From: Niastella vici
GTDB taxonomy: Bacteria > Bacteroidota > Bacteroidia > Chitinophagales > Chitinophagaceae
Length of the DNA: 64,000 bases
Assembly (NCBI RefSeq): GCF_002077945.1
Contig: NZ_LVYD01000058.1
Coordinates: 620,001 to 684,000, forward strand
Reading direction: 5' to 3'
Part shown: positions 1 to 7,437 of the stretch, one piece after another
How the letters are laid out: each line of letters begins with the position of its first letter
Numbering within the stretch: position 1 is the first letter of the stretch
Notes under the pieces: model-generated
The model's input: only the letters and a program-made list of their open reading frames with translations
What the model was told of the DNA's origin: nothing
Databases searched by the model: none
Program-made: the position numbers and the translations under genes

Positions 1-1
1 G

Positions 2-1249
2 CATATTATTACCAAAACCGGTGATGCCAGCTATGCAGCGCAGCTGCTCAACAAGGCCATCGATCGCGATAAAAAGGACCCCGCCCTGTATACCCTGCTG
101 GGCGATGCACAACGCAAACTGGGTAACGGGTCAGAAGCCTATAAACAGTATACAGCGGCGTTGGATAAGGATAACAGGAATGCCGCTGCATTGTACCGCA
201 TGGGAAAAATATTTGTTTCGCAGAAGAATCCCGAAATGTACCTGAAATATTTTAACCAGGTGCTGGAAGCCGATAGCAACTATGCGCCCGCTTTGTTTGA
301 ATTGTATTATCATTACTATTTTACTGAGCCCCGGAAAGCATTGCAGTATTTTCAGCAATACGCCGCAAAAAGCGATTATGACAAGCAAAACGATGTGCTG
401 TATACCGATCTGCTGTATTTGAACAAACAATATAAAGAGGCCGTAGCCAAAGCGCAACAACTGCTGAATGAACATCAAGGCGACTCAATGCCCCGCCTGT
501 ACAAATTAATGGCCTATAGTTATATGGGCCTCAGCGACTCGGCCAGTGCCCTCAGCAATATGAGCCAGTATTTTTCGAAAGAGGTGGATACCAATATGGT
601 GGCGAAGGATTTTGAGCTCATGGCCGATCTGTATGCTGCAGTACCAGGAAAAGAAGATTCTGCCATCGTGTATTATGTGAAAACGGTGGATAAGGCCAAA
701 GACAATCCCGACAGATTTCACTTCTACAAAAAATTGTCAGATCTGTATAAGAACCAGAAAGACTATTTGAACCAGGCTAAATGGCTGGGTATGTTTTACC
801 AGGATAATGCAAAGGCAACAAACATTGATCTGTTCAACTGGGGTATTGCCAACTATAAAGCAGAAGCGTATGTACAGGCTGATACGGTATTTGGTACATA
901 TATTCAGAAGTATTCCGAACAGGCATTTGGTTATTACTGGCGTGCCCGTATTAATTCATCAATGGATTCAACCATGGAAAAAGGCGCTGCCATTCCCTGG
1001 TACACCCAATTGATCACGATGATTGAAAAAGACCCAACCAATAAAACCAATAAGAAATGGCTGATTGAAGCCTATGGTTACCTGGCTGCTTATGAAACCA
1101 ACCAGGCAAAGGATTATAAAACCGCGGCGGAGAACCTGAAGAAGATACTGGCCATAGATCCGGAAAATAAAGATGCTCAACAATATATATCCATATTGGA
1201 GAAGAAGATATCGACTGGTAATACCACCAGTGCGGATAACAATAAATAA
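2..1249 (+). CDS. TPR-repeat protein, 5' end outside the window
   Basis: The frame is open from base 2 with no start in view, so about 415 C-terminal residues are present. The sequence is a run of tetratricopeptide-type helical pairs: Ala/Leu/Tyr at regular spacing, with segments such as DPALYTLLGDAQRKLG, NAAALYRMGKIFVSQ and DYKTAAENLKKILAIDPENKDA. The tail is short and polar. TPR arrays are protein-binding scaffolds; nothing here fixes the partner. The uncut protein probably has an N-terminal signal peptide, as many Bacteroidota TPR proteins do, but that part is not visible. It is followed by a weak terminator-like hairpin and a long gene-free stretch, so it appears to be the last gene of its transcript. 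An internal ATG at 161 would give 362 residues but would cut through a repeat. Confidence 0.8.
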   Translation, partial: HIITKTGDASYAAQLLNKAIDRDKKDPALYTLLGDAQRKLGNGSEAYKQYTAALDKDNRNAAALYRMGKIFVSQKNPEMYLKYFNQVLEADSNYAPALFELYYHYYFTEPRKALQYFQQYAAKSDYDKQNDVLYTDLLYLNKQYKEAVAKAQQLLNEHQGDSMPRLYKLMAYSYMGLSDSASALSNMSQYFSKEVDTNMVAKDFELMADLYAAVPGKEDSAIVYYVKTVDKAKDNPDRFHFYKKLSDLYKNQKDYLNQAKWLGMFYQDNAKATNIDLFNWGIANYKAEAYVQADTVFGTYIQKYSEQAFGYYWRARINSSMDSTMEKGAAIPWYTQLITMIEKDPTNKTNKKWLIEAYGYLAAYETNQAKDYKTAAENLKKILAIDPENKDAQQYISILEKKISTGNTTSADNNK

Positions 1250-1299
1250 AATGGAGGTGTAGCAACTCCCATTACAGTGCTCTTTTTCTACAGGTCATA

Positions 1300-1337
1300 G
1301 GTGGGCTGCTCATTTTGGGGTGGCTCACCGTTTTTTT
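1300..1337 (+). terminator. probable intrinsic terminator after the TPR gene
   Basis: GGTGGGC (1300-1306) can pair with GCTCACC (1323-1329), including one G-T wobble, and is followed by seven T (1331-1337). The loop is long, so this is a moderate call. Confidence 0.45.
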
Positions 1338-1840
1338 ATATCCTGGTTGCCGGGCCTGCTTGTTGCGCAATTGTCGCATTTATACATAACTTGACCGGAG
1401 TTATTTTTTGGGTTTGAAAAATTGTTATCGCTCATGTGCAATAACAATTTTATTGAGCAAAAACAATGTGTATCTAAAATCATTTCATAAAAACATGTAA
1501 TTTTATTTAGATATTGGCAGTCAAAAATTTTTTATTCAAAGAAATATTTTATTTTTGGCTACCCAAAAACATTAGGTCTTCCATTTGCTCTGTTGTTGAC
1601 TAAACCTGCGTTCCTACCAGTATTAACGACCATTCAATACTATACAGATTCCCGCGACAACATTTTTGATCATTTAGTAAGCACCCCTCACCCTAATTCG
1701 TATATCCTGTACGTTTATTGGGCTGCAATCATTATTGCGGCAAGTACCTTGTCTGCCAATACAATTATCCATTTATCATTGCTGTAAACCCGATCCTTAG
1801 AGGGCATGGTATGCGTGTAACGAATTGTTATATACATAAA

Positions 1841-1848
1841 TACATTTG
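1841..1848 (+). promoter_or_regulatory. Bacteroidota-type -7 box, TACATTTG
   Basis: Exact match to the TAnnTTTG -7 consensus of the Bacteroidota primary sigma factor. A TTG at 1825-1827 is closer than the usual -33 spacing, so the upstream element is weak. Transcription from here would start near 1855 and run into the terminator at 2058 without crossing a convincing ORF. Confidence 0.4.
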
Positions 1849-1854
1849 AAAAAC

Positions 1855-2058
1855 CCATGATAACGCCTATATAGTAGCATGTGCATCCTGTACTGGTTAA
1901 GGTCAGCTTTTGTTCTGGTTAGTTTACAATTTTGATTGCGATGGTAAATAATCCTTATCTGTAGCCATCTTAATTAAATATGGCTACTTATAAAACCATA
2001 AGCTGAACTTATTACTATGAAAAACCAAACCCCCGACGTCAGCGTTGGGGGTTTTTTT
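1855..2058 (+). ncRNA. candidate structured small RNA of about 200 nt
   Basis: A nested fold is visible between the -7 box and a strong terminator. AAGGTCAGCTT (1899-1909) pairs with AAGCTGAACTT (2000-2010) with one mismatch. Inside it TGGTT (1916-1920) pairs with AACCA (1994-1998). At the tip GTAGCCAT (1961-1968) pairs perfectly with ATGGCTAC (1980-1987). No ORF of credible composition lies inside, and the next gene starts more than 430 bp downstream, so this is more likely a free RNA than a leader. I cannot assign a family; the 6S-RNA family of Bacteroidota would be one to test. The 5' end is inferred from the -7 box only. Confidence 0.4.
2027..2058 (+). terminator. strong intrinsic terminator not attached to a protein gene
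   Basis: An 11-bp stem (2028-2038 with 2043-2053, one G-T wobble) has a TCAG loop and runs into a seven-T tract (2052-2058). It lies about 780 bp beyond the TPR stop codon, so it should terminate a separate transcript, the RNA proposed at 1855-2058. Confidence 0.75.
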
Positions 2059-2123
2059 ATGATAGTGATGGAACAGAGAAATATGTTTTATCGTTGAATG
2101 ATCTATTGTTACCAAAATTGGTA

Positions 2124-2276
2124 CAGCCAGTTTGCTAAGCAAAATTCAACACTATGCGCTGGCACAACTTTGTTTTTTGGTAATGTTCACTTCAACGAAC
2201 AATACCTCGCTAACACAGCATTGTCTTTTGGTCATACCCACTGCAACGAACAGTCTCCTAAAGCTACCCTCCCGCT
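2124..2276. repeat. degenerate tandem repeat, period about 51 bp
   Basis: Units beginning near 2124, 2175 and 2226 share TTTTGG and (C/T)(T/G)CAACGAACA blocks at the same offset. The two later copies align clearly (TTTTGGTAATG... and TTTTGGTCATA..., both with CAACGAACA 16 bases further on); the first is diverged. A 64-codon reading frame (2098-2292) runs through it, but its peptide just mirrors the DNA repeat (FGNVHFNEQ / FGHTHCNEQ), so I treat it as a repeat rather than a gene. Confidence 0.45.
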
Positions 2277-2390
2277 AGTAATGCGTATATGATACGCGCA
2301 TTCCCTTTATTTACCAGGATGGTTCTTTTTACATTCTTGTTGAGATCATCTGTATAACATTCTATTTTCATTGATTCTCCATTCATCCTC

Positions 2391-2424
2391 CATTCATCCT
2401 CCATTATATAATGGAGGATGAATG
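2391..2424. promoter_or_regulatory. 34-bp perfect palindrome upstream of the nucleotidyltransferase gene
   Basis: CATTCATCCTCCAT (2391-2404) is followed by TATATA and then by its exact reverse complement (2411-2424). An 11-bp direct repeat TCCATTCATCC sits twice in tandem at 2378-2399 and overlaps the left arm. It ends 67 bp before the ATG at 2492. It could be an operator for autoregulation or an RNA hairpin in the leader; there is no T tract after it, so it is not a simple terminator. Confidence 0.5.
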
Positions 2425-2491
2425 AAAAAATGATGGGCCTTTGATGAACACATGATGAATATTACTTATATTCATGTAAAATCTATCATGT

Positions 2492-3127
2492 ATGATCGTA
2501 ACAGGAAACCCTTTACTAACCGGCGTGTCTGGTAAAATGAAGAACATTGTTGTAAAGCAGTACAAGGATAAAACTGTGATAACTGCTGTGCCTGATATGT
2601 CGCGGCGAAAGCTTTCCCAAAAACAAAAGGACGCCAATGAACAAATGCAATCGGCCATTACTTGCGCCAGGGCGATCACAGCCGAGCCCCGGTTAAAACA
2701 GCGGGCATGCGAACTGCTACAGGTTCCGCCCAATAAAGTGTTCCGGGCAATTGTAAAACAATTCCTGCTTACAAATGGGGAAGGGCCGGTATTTGAAGAA
2801 ACCGAACAGGAAGTGCGTGATAAAGAAACATTGACTACGTTAAAAACAACAATAACCACGGAGATCCCTGATGCAGCAATAATGCTCTTCGGCAATCGCA
2901 CAAAAGGCGCCTACGACGCAAAAAGCGATTGGGACATACTGGTACTTACGGGCAAAGATCATCCCAAAACACGCAAATGGGAGCTGCAGGAAAAACTATT
3001 TGCCGTTACCATACAGCAAGGCACCCGGGTAAATCTTTTGCTGGTACAAAAAGCCAAATGGTACACCGACAAAGAATTTGAAACTATCCGGGAACGGATA
3101 GAAAAAGAGTTGGTGCCGGTGAGTTGA
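2492..3127 (+). CDS. nucleotidyltransferase-fold protein with an N-terminal helical extension
   Basis: 211 residues. The C-terminal half (about 105-205) carries a Pol-beta/MNT nucleotidyltransferase signature: LFGNRTKGAYDAKSDWDILVL, with the glycine turn and the two metal-binding aspartates of the DxD (DWD) motif. The usual GSR is GNR here. A strand equivalent to the later part of the fold (TRVNLLLVQKAKW) follows, with no third acidic residue evident. The N-terminal 90 residues are basic and helical and I do not recognise them. Proteins of this type transfer AMP or another nucleotide to a protein or small molecule; stand-alone members often act as antitoxins or regulators. It is convergent with the SEFIR/TIR gene, stops only 6 bp apart, and has a 34-bp palindrome upstream. 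Confidence 0.75.
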   Translation: MIVTGNPLLTGVSGKMKNIVVKQYKDKTVITAVPDMSRRKLSQKQKDANEQMQSAITCARAITAEPRLKQRACELLQVPPNKVFRAIVKQFLLTNGEGPVFEETEQEVRDKETLTTLKTTITTEIPDAAIMLFGNRTKGAYDAKSDWDILVLTGKDHPKTRKWELQEKLFAVTIQQGTRVNLLLVQKAKWYTDKEFETIRERIEKELVPVS

Positions 3128-3133
3128 TCTCAG

Positions 3134-6100
3134 TTAAAAATAGCTTGTTGAGCCGCCTTTTTTGGGTTTTAATGAGTTGTGCAATTCATTATAATAGGGA
3201 TGATCAAAGCTAAGTTTGTATAAACGCCATAATAAGCTGAACAAGTTAGAGAAATAATATTCTTCATCTAGAAAAGCCACATACACAACATCCTGTAAAA
3301 ATGGAGTGAAAGATGTATGAGGTTTCCCATCCAATAGAATTGGAATTACACTGTCTGCCCCATATTTCGTAGGCTGCCTTAGGCGGGTATTAACAAGCTT
3401 TTGCTCCGCTGTTACAACTGCATCAGTCGTTTTGCTTTCATACTTTTTCTTTAATAGCGGGGTACCCACAACAATGGCAAAATCAGAATCAAGGATGCGA
3501 TCAACAAATTGAGAAATGCTTGAACCGGGTATATTATGCCATCTATCAAATAGGACATCAATACCTGCATTTCTTAGATCGACGGCCATGCGATTTACCC
3601 ATTGCTCCTGCATCGGTTCGCCCCAGGCATAACTTATGAAGCAGGTTGGGCCTGAAGATTTACTGCTCTTATCTCTCAGGATCCCTTTTATTCTTACAAG
3701 GGCGGCTTCAAAAGCAGTTCTGCGTAAGGCAATAGCCTCCTGCTCATCCAGTTTTTCTTCTGCATTTTGAAAACCACGATACAGATCTTCAATATCGGGT
3801 AAAATAATTTTACTTCCACATTCATTGCAGAAACTAAAACTTTTGCCCTTTTCCAATTGCTGCATAACAACCGTTCTGGCTAAACGCTCATTACAATCCG
3901 GACAGTTAACAGGTTGATAGCGGTAAACTTTTAAATCTTTGCGACTTAAAAAGCGCTCAAAAAGACCCTGGAAAAGCGATTTCACATGTTCAGGAATATT
4001 GGGGACATAATATAGAATAAGTTCAATTTCTCCTTCACGATTGGCAATCTGTTTAAATCCGCATATTTCCCCTTCACCTAATTGATATTGCGCCTGGTTC
4101 TGCCATTGGTTGTTGCGAATAAAAGTATTTGTATAGCCTAATAAAACAACCAAAGACGCAAATACATTTTCTACGGGTCCATTTACGCGGTAGTAAACAT
4201 CGTCAATAACAGGAATGTCTTCAATAATTGGCCGCTTCTCATTAATTAGTGAGGGAAATACCAGGAACCCCTGGTCGTTAAAAGGTTCTCTAAAACATAG
4301 TGTACGTTGTAGAAACAGGACCGTTGCCACATCAAGCAAGGTTTCTTTTTCTTTTTTTGTCAGGCTCGTTAGCTCGGCAAACTTATAATTGCCTTTTAGC
4401 AACCTGTCTTCTTCCAATACACCTAAGCCCCTGGGATTTCGACGGGCTTCCAAAACGAATGAGGAAGCAAGATTTGATAGCAGCTCTGGTACCAGTAAGA
4501 TATATTTATCGCCAGTTGAACTTTGCAGAATACTTACATATCCATGATTAGCTAAATGCTGAACTGCGGTCATCATTTCATCTCCGGTAAACTGCCATTT
4601 TTTATCTGATTTTTTTAGCGCGCTTTTTAGTAGGGCAGGCGTAATTAGGACATTTTTTCTTTCTATGCTTTCTTTCAGTGATAGAATATACCCTTTAATT
4701 TTTTTGAAGGTTGCTGTGGTTATGGTCGCCTTTAATGAATCCCAGGGTATCAGATCTTTTATTCTATCTATTAACGCTTGCAAACCTTCACCGGTTTTGG
4801 CGCTTGTGGCAATAAACCCACCATTGATTTCTTGTTGCTTGCAAAACTCTTCTAATTCTTTTGTTGTAAGCGTAGGCATACCTCTATCGGCCCGGGAACC
4901 GATCAAAACGATGGCGCAATTGCTTTTATGGTTCTTTTGCAATTGTTTCAGCCAAAAGAGTGGACCACTGAGCGGTTCCTGCCGGGTGGTTGGGTCAAAC
5001 AATAAAAGCCCCAAATCAACATTGTCGAGGAAGAGCGAATGAACCAACCGATAATCGGGCTGACCAGCCAGGTCCCATAAAACAGCTTCGCAAACTGTTC
5101 CATCTTTTCGGGTAATTCCTAATTCGTTAACAACCCAGAATTGCTGACCATGAGTTGATTCGTGTTCTTTATAGGCATTATGCGCTAATCGCCAGCCGAG
5201 CCCTGTTTTTCCCACGCCGGAATCACCAACCAATATTAATTTGGCTGTGGTGTAACGGATAGAATTCTCTTTGGGGGATTGGTTAAGTAGGGTTAGTAAG
5301 TCAATTTTCCAAATGCGTAAAGCTGTTTCCTTTTTCCCCCGGGTAGCTAAATATGGAAATTTTGGATTAAAGCTTATTTTTATTCCGATATGGTCTGTCA
5401 AAGAACTTTCAGTCAAAGTGGCTACTTCTTGCCAGTTATCACAACGCCAAATTTTAATTGTTTGATCATGGGATTTAGACACCAATAAATTTCCGTCTTG
5501 ACTAAAGTCAAAACTAGTAATAAGAGCTGTGTGGCCTTCCAAAGTTATTTCTAACTTTTTTGTTTCAATATTCCATATATGAATACTACTTTCTATGCAA
5601 AAGCCAAGATATTTACCACTTAAGGCTATGTTTTCAAATCCATAACTTGATAATATTCTATCATCTATTACTACTTCTGATTTCCAATTCAAAGTATCAA
5701 ATACGACAACCCTTTGCTCATCATCAATTAGAACATATAGATTAGTTCCATCGTTTGACCAAAGAAAATAACCGGCTACGCTTTTAAAGGGGCCTAAAAT
5801 GATCTTTTCCTTTTCTTGGGCAGTATCCCATATTATTATACTAAAATGAAAAGGAGCTGAAGACCGGGAAGTTGGAGAAGGGGACGTTGAAAAGGCCAGC
5901 ATTGATCCATCCGGAGAAAATTCCAACAAATGAATTCCAGTTTTTTTACGAGGGTGCAATATTTTTAATGTTTCCATGCCCTCTGCATTCATAATTAGAA
6001 TTTCTGTATCTAAACTGATTGCGAGTTGTTTACTATCTGGCGACCATGAAACATCATAAGTGGCAGTTGCGCTTGGATTATTTAATATCTTTTTACTTTC

Positions 6101-6352
6101 ACCTGTTGTAATATTATATATGCACAATGCATCCTCTGATGACGAGGCCAGCAAATTGCCATCAGGTGACCAATTGGCGAACCATACTGGATCTGTATGT
6201 GTTCTTAAGACGTTATTTAAAGTAATACCAGCAACTGGTGATTCTCCAAGTTCAAGAACTTCAATTTTTGATGCCCTGGTTGTATTATTATGGGGTTTTA
6301 TTCTTTTGGTCTTTTTTTGTTTACTCATAGCATGGTTTTGATTAGTCGGCAT
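3134..6352 (-). CDS. WD40 - Roc GTPase - COR-like - zinc ribbon - SEFIR/TIR multidomain protein
   Basis: 1072 residues, no signal peptide or membrane segment, so cytoplasmic. Domains in order: WD40 beta-propeller repeats (about 40-355: WSPDGNLLASSSEDALCIYN, FSQDGNLLVSKSHDQTIKIW); Ras-like Roc GTPase (about 368-545) with P-loop GDSGVGKT 376-383, DLAGQPD 427-433 and SRAD 486-489 in place of NKxD; a COR/winged-helix-like region (about 555-800); a four-cysteine zinc ribbon (C817, C820, C842, C845); a charged helix; and a C-terminal SEFIR/TIR domain from about 903 (CFISYAWGE, AGIDVLFDRWHNIPGSS). E983, in the helix after the VVGTP strand, is a candidate catalytic Glu if this is an NADase. The order sensor - GTPase switch - effector is that of NLR-like immune proteins. 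I infer an abortive-infection or stress-death role; no named system is recognised. ATG at 6352 is used; M9 (6328) is an alternative start. Confidence 0.85.
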   Translation of the reverse strand: MPTNQNHAMSKQKKTKRIKPHNNTTRASKIEVLELGESPVAGITLNNVLRTHTDPVWFANWSPDGNLLASSSEDALCIYNITTGESKKILNNPSATATYDVSWSPDSKQLAISLDTEILIMNAEGMETLKILHPRKKTGIHLLEFSPDGSMLAFSTSPSPTSRSSAPFHFSIIIWDTAQEKEKIILGPFKSVAGYFLWSNDGTNLYVLIDDEQRVVVFDTLNWKSEVVIDDRILSSYGFENIALSGKYLGFCIESSIHIWNIETKKLEITLEGHTALITSFDFSQDGNLLVSKSHDQTIKIWRCDNWQEVATLTESSLTDHIGIKISFNPKFPYLATRGKKETALRIWKIDLLTLLNQSPKENSIRYTTAKLILVGDSGVGKTGLGWRLAHNAYKEHESTHGQQFWVVNELGITRKDGTVCEAVLWDLAGQPDYRLVHSLFLDNVDLGLLLFDPTTRQEPLSGPLFWLKQLQKNHKSNCAIVLIGSRADRGMPTLTTKELEEFCKQQEINGGFIATSAKTGEGLQALIDRIKDLIPWDSLKATITTATFKKIKGYILSLKESIERKNVLITPALLKSALKKSDKKWQFTGDEMMTAVQHLANHGYVSILQSSTGDKYILLVPELLSNLASSFVLEARRNPRGLGVLEEDRLLKGNYKFAELTSLTKKEKETLLDVATVLFLQRTLCFREPFNDQGFLVFPSLINEKRPIIEDIPVIDDVYYRVNGPVENVFASLVVLLGYTNTFIRNNQWQNQAQYQLGEGEICGFKQIANREGEIELILYYVPNIPEHVKSLFQGLFERFLSRKDLKVYRYQPVNCPDCNERLARTVVMQQLEKGKSFSFCNECGSKIILPDIEDLYRGFQNAEEKLDEQEAIALRRTAFEAALVRIKGILRDKSSKSSGPTCFISYAWGEPMQEQWVNRMAVDLRNAGIDVLFDRWHNIPGSSISQFVDRILDSDFAIVVGTPLLKKKYESKTTDAVVTAEQKLVNTRLRQPTKYGADSVIPILLDGKPHTSFTPFLQDVVYVAFLDEEYYFSNLFSLLWRLYKLSFDHPYYNELHNSLKPKKGGSTSYF

Positions 6353-6595
6353 ACTAAGGATGTCATGTATGTCGTATCTGCTATTTGAAGATAATTTATC
6401 AGAAGTTCAAAGAGAAAGAAATTTAAAAAAATTGACTATTAGTCCTGCCGTTGATCCTGCCTTTGAGAAATTGAATTATTAGGTCCTCGAACTTGCATCC
6501 TCCCAACCGCTCACATTTCAACCAGAAATCCTGGAATGAGCATTTGCCCGGTTTGCCCCTTGTGCACAAGAATCCAGCTTAATAAGCGTACATAT

Positions 6596-6608
6596 TGCAA
6601 AATTTGCA
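6596..6608. promoter_or_regulatory. TGCAAA-A-TTTGCA palindrome (upstream copy)
   Basis: A 13-bp perfect palindrome with a single central base. It uses the same TGCAAA half-site as the 25-bp palindrome 64 bp downstream. Probably an auxiliary operator for the RidA/SelA-like operon. Confidence 0.5.
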
Positions 6609-6671
6609 TGTTTATGCGGCCGGAAATGGATTTTCTCCCCAAATAAGCTAGATTTAGCCTCTTTATTTATC

Positions 6672-6696
6672 TTAATTGCAAATAATTTGCAATTAA
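6672..6696. promoter_or_regulatory. 25-bp perfect palindrome, candidate operator of the exported RidA operon
   Basis: Twelve bases (6672-6683) and their exact reverse complement (6685-6696) flank one central A; the core is TTGCAAATAATTTGCAA. The first 20 bases are identical to 36646-36665 upstream of the DeoR-linked SusC gene. A further half-site, TTTTGCAG, follows at 6697-6704. It lies 90 bp before the RidA ATG, where an operator would overlap or flank the promoter. Confidence 0.65.
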
Positions 6697-6785
6697 TTTT
6701 GCAGATTTCGAGAATGGGCTTAAATTAGTGAAGTCGATTTGAATGGGTCTTTCGCCATCACTAACACTTAAAAAGAAAATTTCGC

Positions 6786-7253
6786 ATGATAACCCAACGA
6801 AGAAATGCGCTTAAAAAATTGTTCGCTTCTGTTGCCGGAACAATGGGCTTAGGATTATTTGCAAAGGCTGAAACCGCTACCGCCGCACCCAACGAAAAAG
6901 AAGTATTCAATGTAGTATATGACCAGGATATTCCCCTGTTCTCCAGCGTTACCAAATTCAATGGAATGGTATTTATAGCAGGAAAAGGCGCTCATTTTGC
7001 GGGCGACGTAAAGTCCCATACCGATCACGTACTCAAAGAGCTGGAAAAAGAACTGCTGGCTGCCGGCTCTTCCATGGAAAAAGTACTGAAGGTGAATGTA
7101 TACCTCGACGATATCAAAGATTGGAGCGCCATGAATGAAGTATTTAAAGGCCGCTTTGGTAAAAATCCACCGGTACGTACAACCGTAGCTGTGGCCAAAG
7201 GCGGTGTGCCGGGCGATTCCCTGGTTGAAATGGATTGTATCGCCTACGTATAG
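6786..7253 (+). CDS. RidA/YjgF-family protein with a Tat signal peptide
   Basis: 155 residues. Residues 1-35 are a twin-arginine signal (TQRRNALKKLF, a hydrophobic stretch, then AETATAA), so the protein should be exported folded. The mature part is a Rid domain: R131 in PPVRTTVAV and E148 in LVEMDCIAYV match the conserved substrate-binding Arg and the Glu of RidA. RidA enzymes hydrolyse reactive enamine/imine intermediates released by PLP-dependent eliminases. It is the first gene of an operon whose second gene is just such a PLP enzyme, also Tat-exported, which gives RidA an obvious partner. Export of a RidA is unusual; the well-studied ones are cytosolic. Confidence 0.88.
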   Translation: MITQRRNALKKLFASVAGTMGLGLFAKAETATAAPNEKEVFNVVYDQDIPLFSSVTKFNGMVFIAGKGAHFAGDVKSHTDHVLKELEKELLAAGSSMEKVLKVNVYLDDIKDWSAMNEVFKGRFGKNPPVRTTVAVAKGGVPGDSLVEMDCIAYV

Positions 7254-7437
7254 TGTGTACTTTTTTCCGGTTAAGGTTCGATTATTTTACCGCAGCGTCG
7301 CAGGTCTTATTCTCTTATCACTGTGTCTCTGCGGTTCTCAACATGCTCATTACAAATGGGCAACCCGTTTTTAATCAGTACCTCCTTATATAATTGTGAT
7401 CCAACCAAACGGGTTCGCCACCTAAAAAACTAACTGT

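Noticed and set aside
1593-1787. 64-codon reading frame in the first long gap
   Set aside because: Peptide composition is unlike a protein domain, no ribosome-binding or family signal, and it lies in AT-rich non-coding sequence.
2018-2097. Micro-ORF (MKNQTPDVSVGG...) over the orphan terminator
   Set aside because: It reads straight through a textbook terminator hairpin and T tract, which explains the sequence better.
2098-2292. 64-codon reading frame through the 51-bp repeat
   Set aside because: The peptide only mirrors the DNA repeat; no other evidence for translation.
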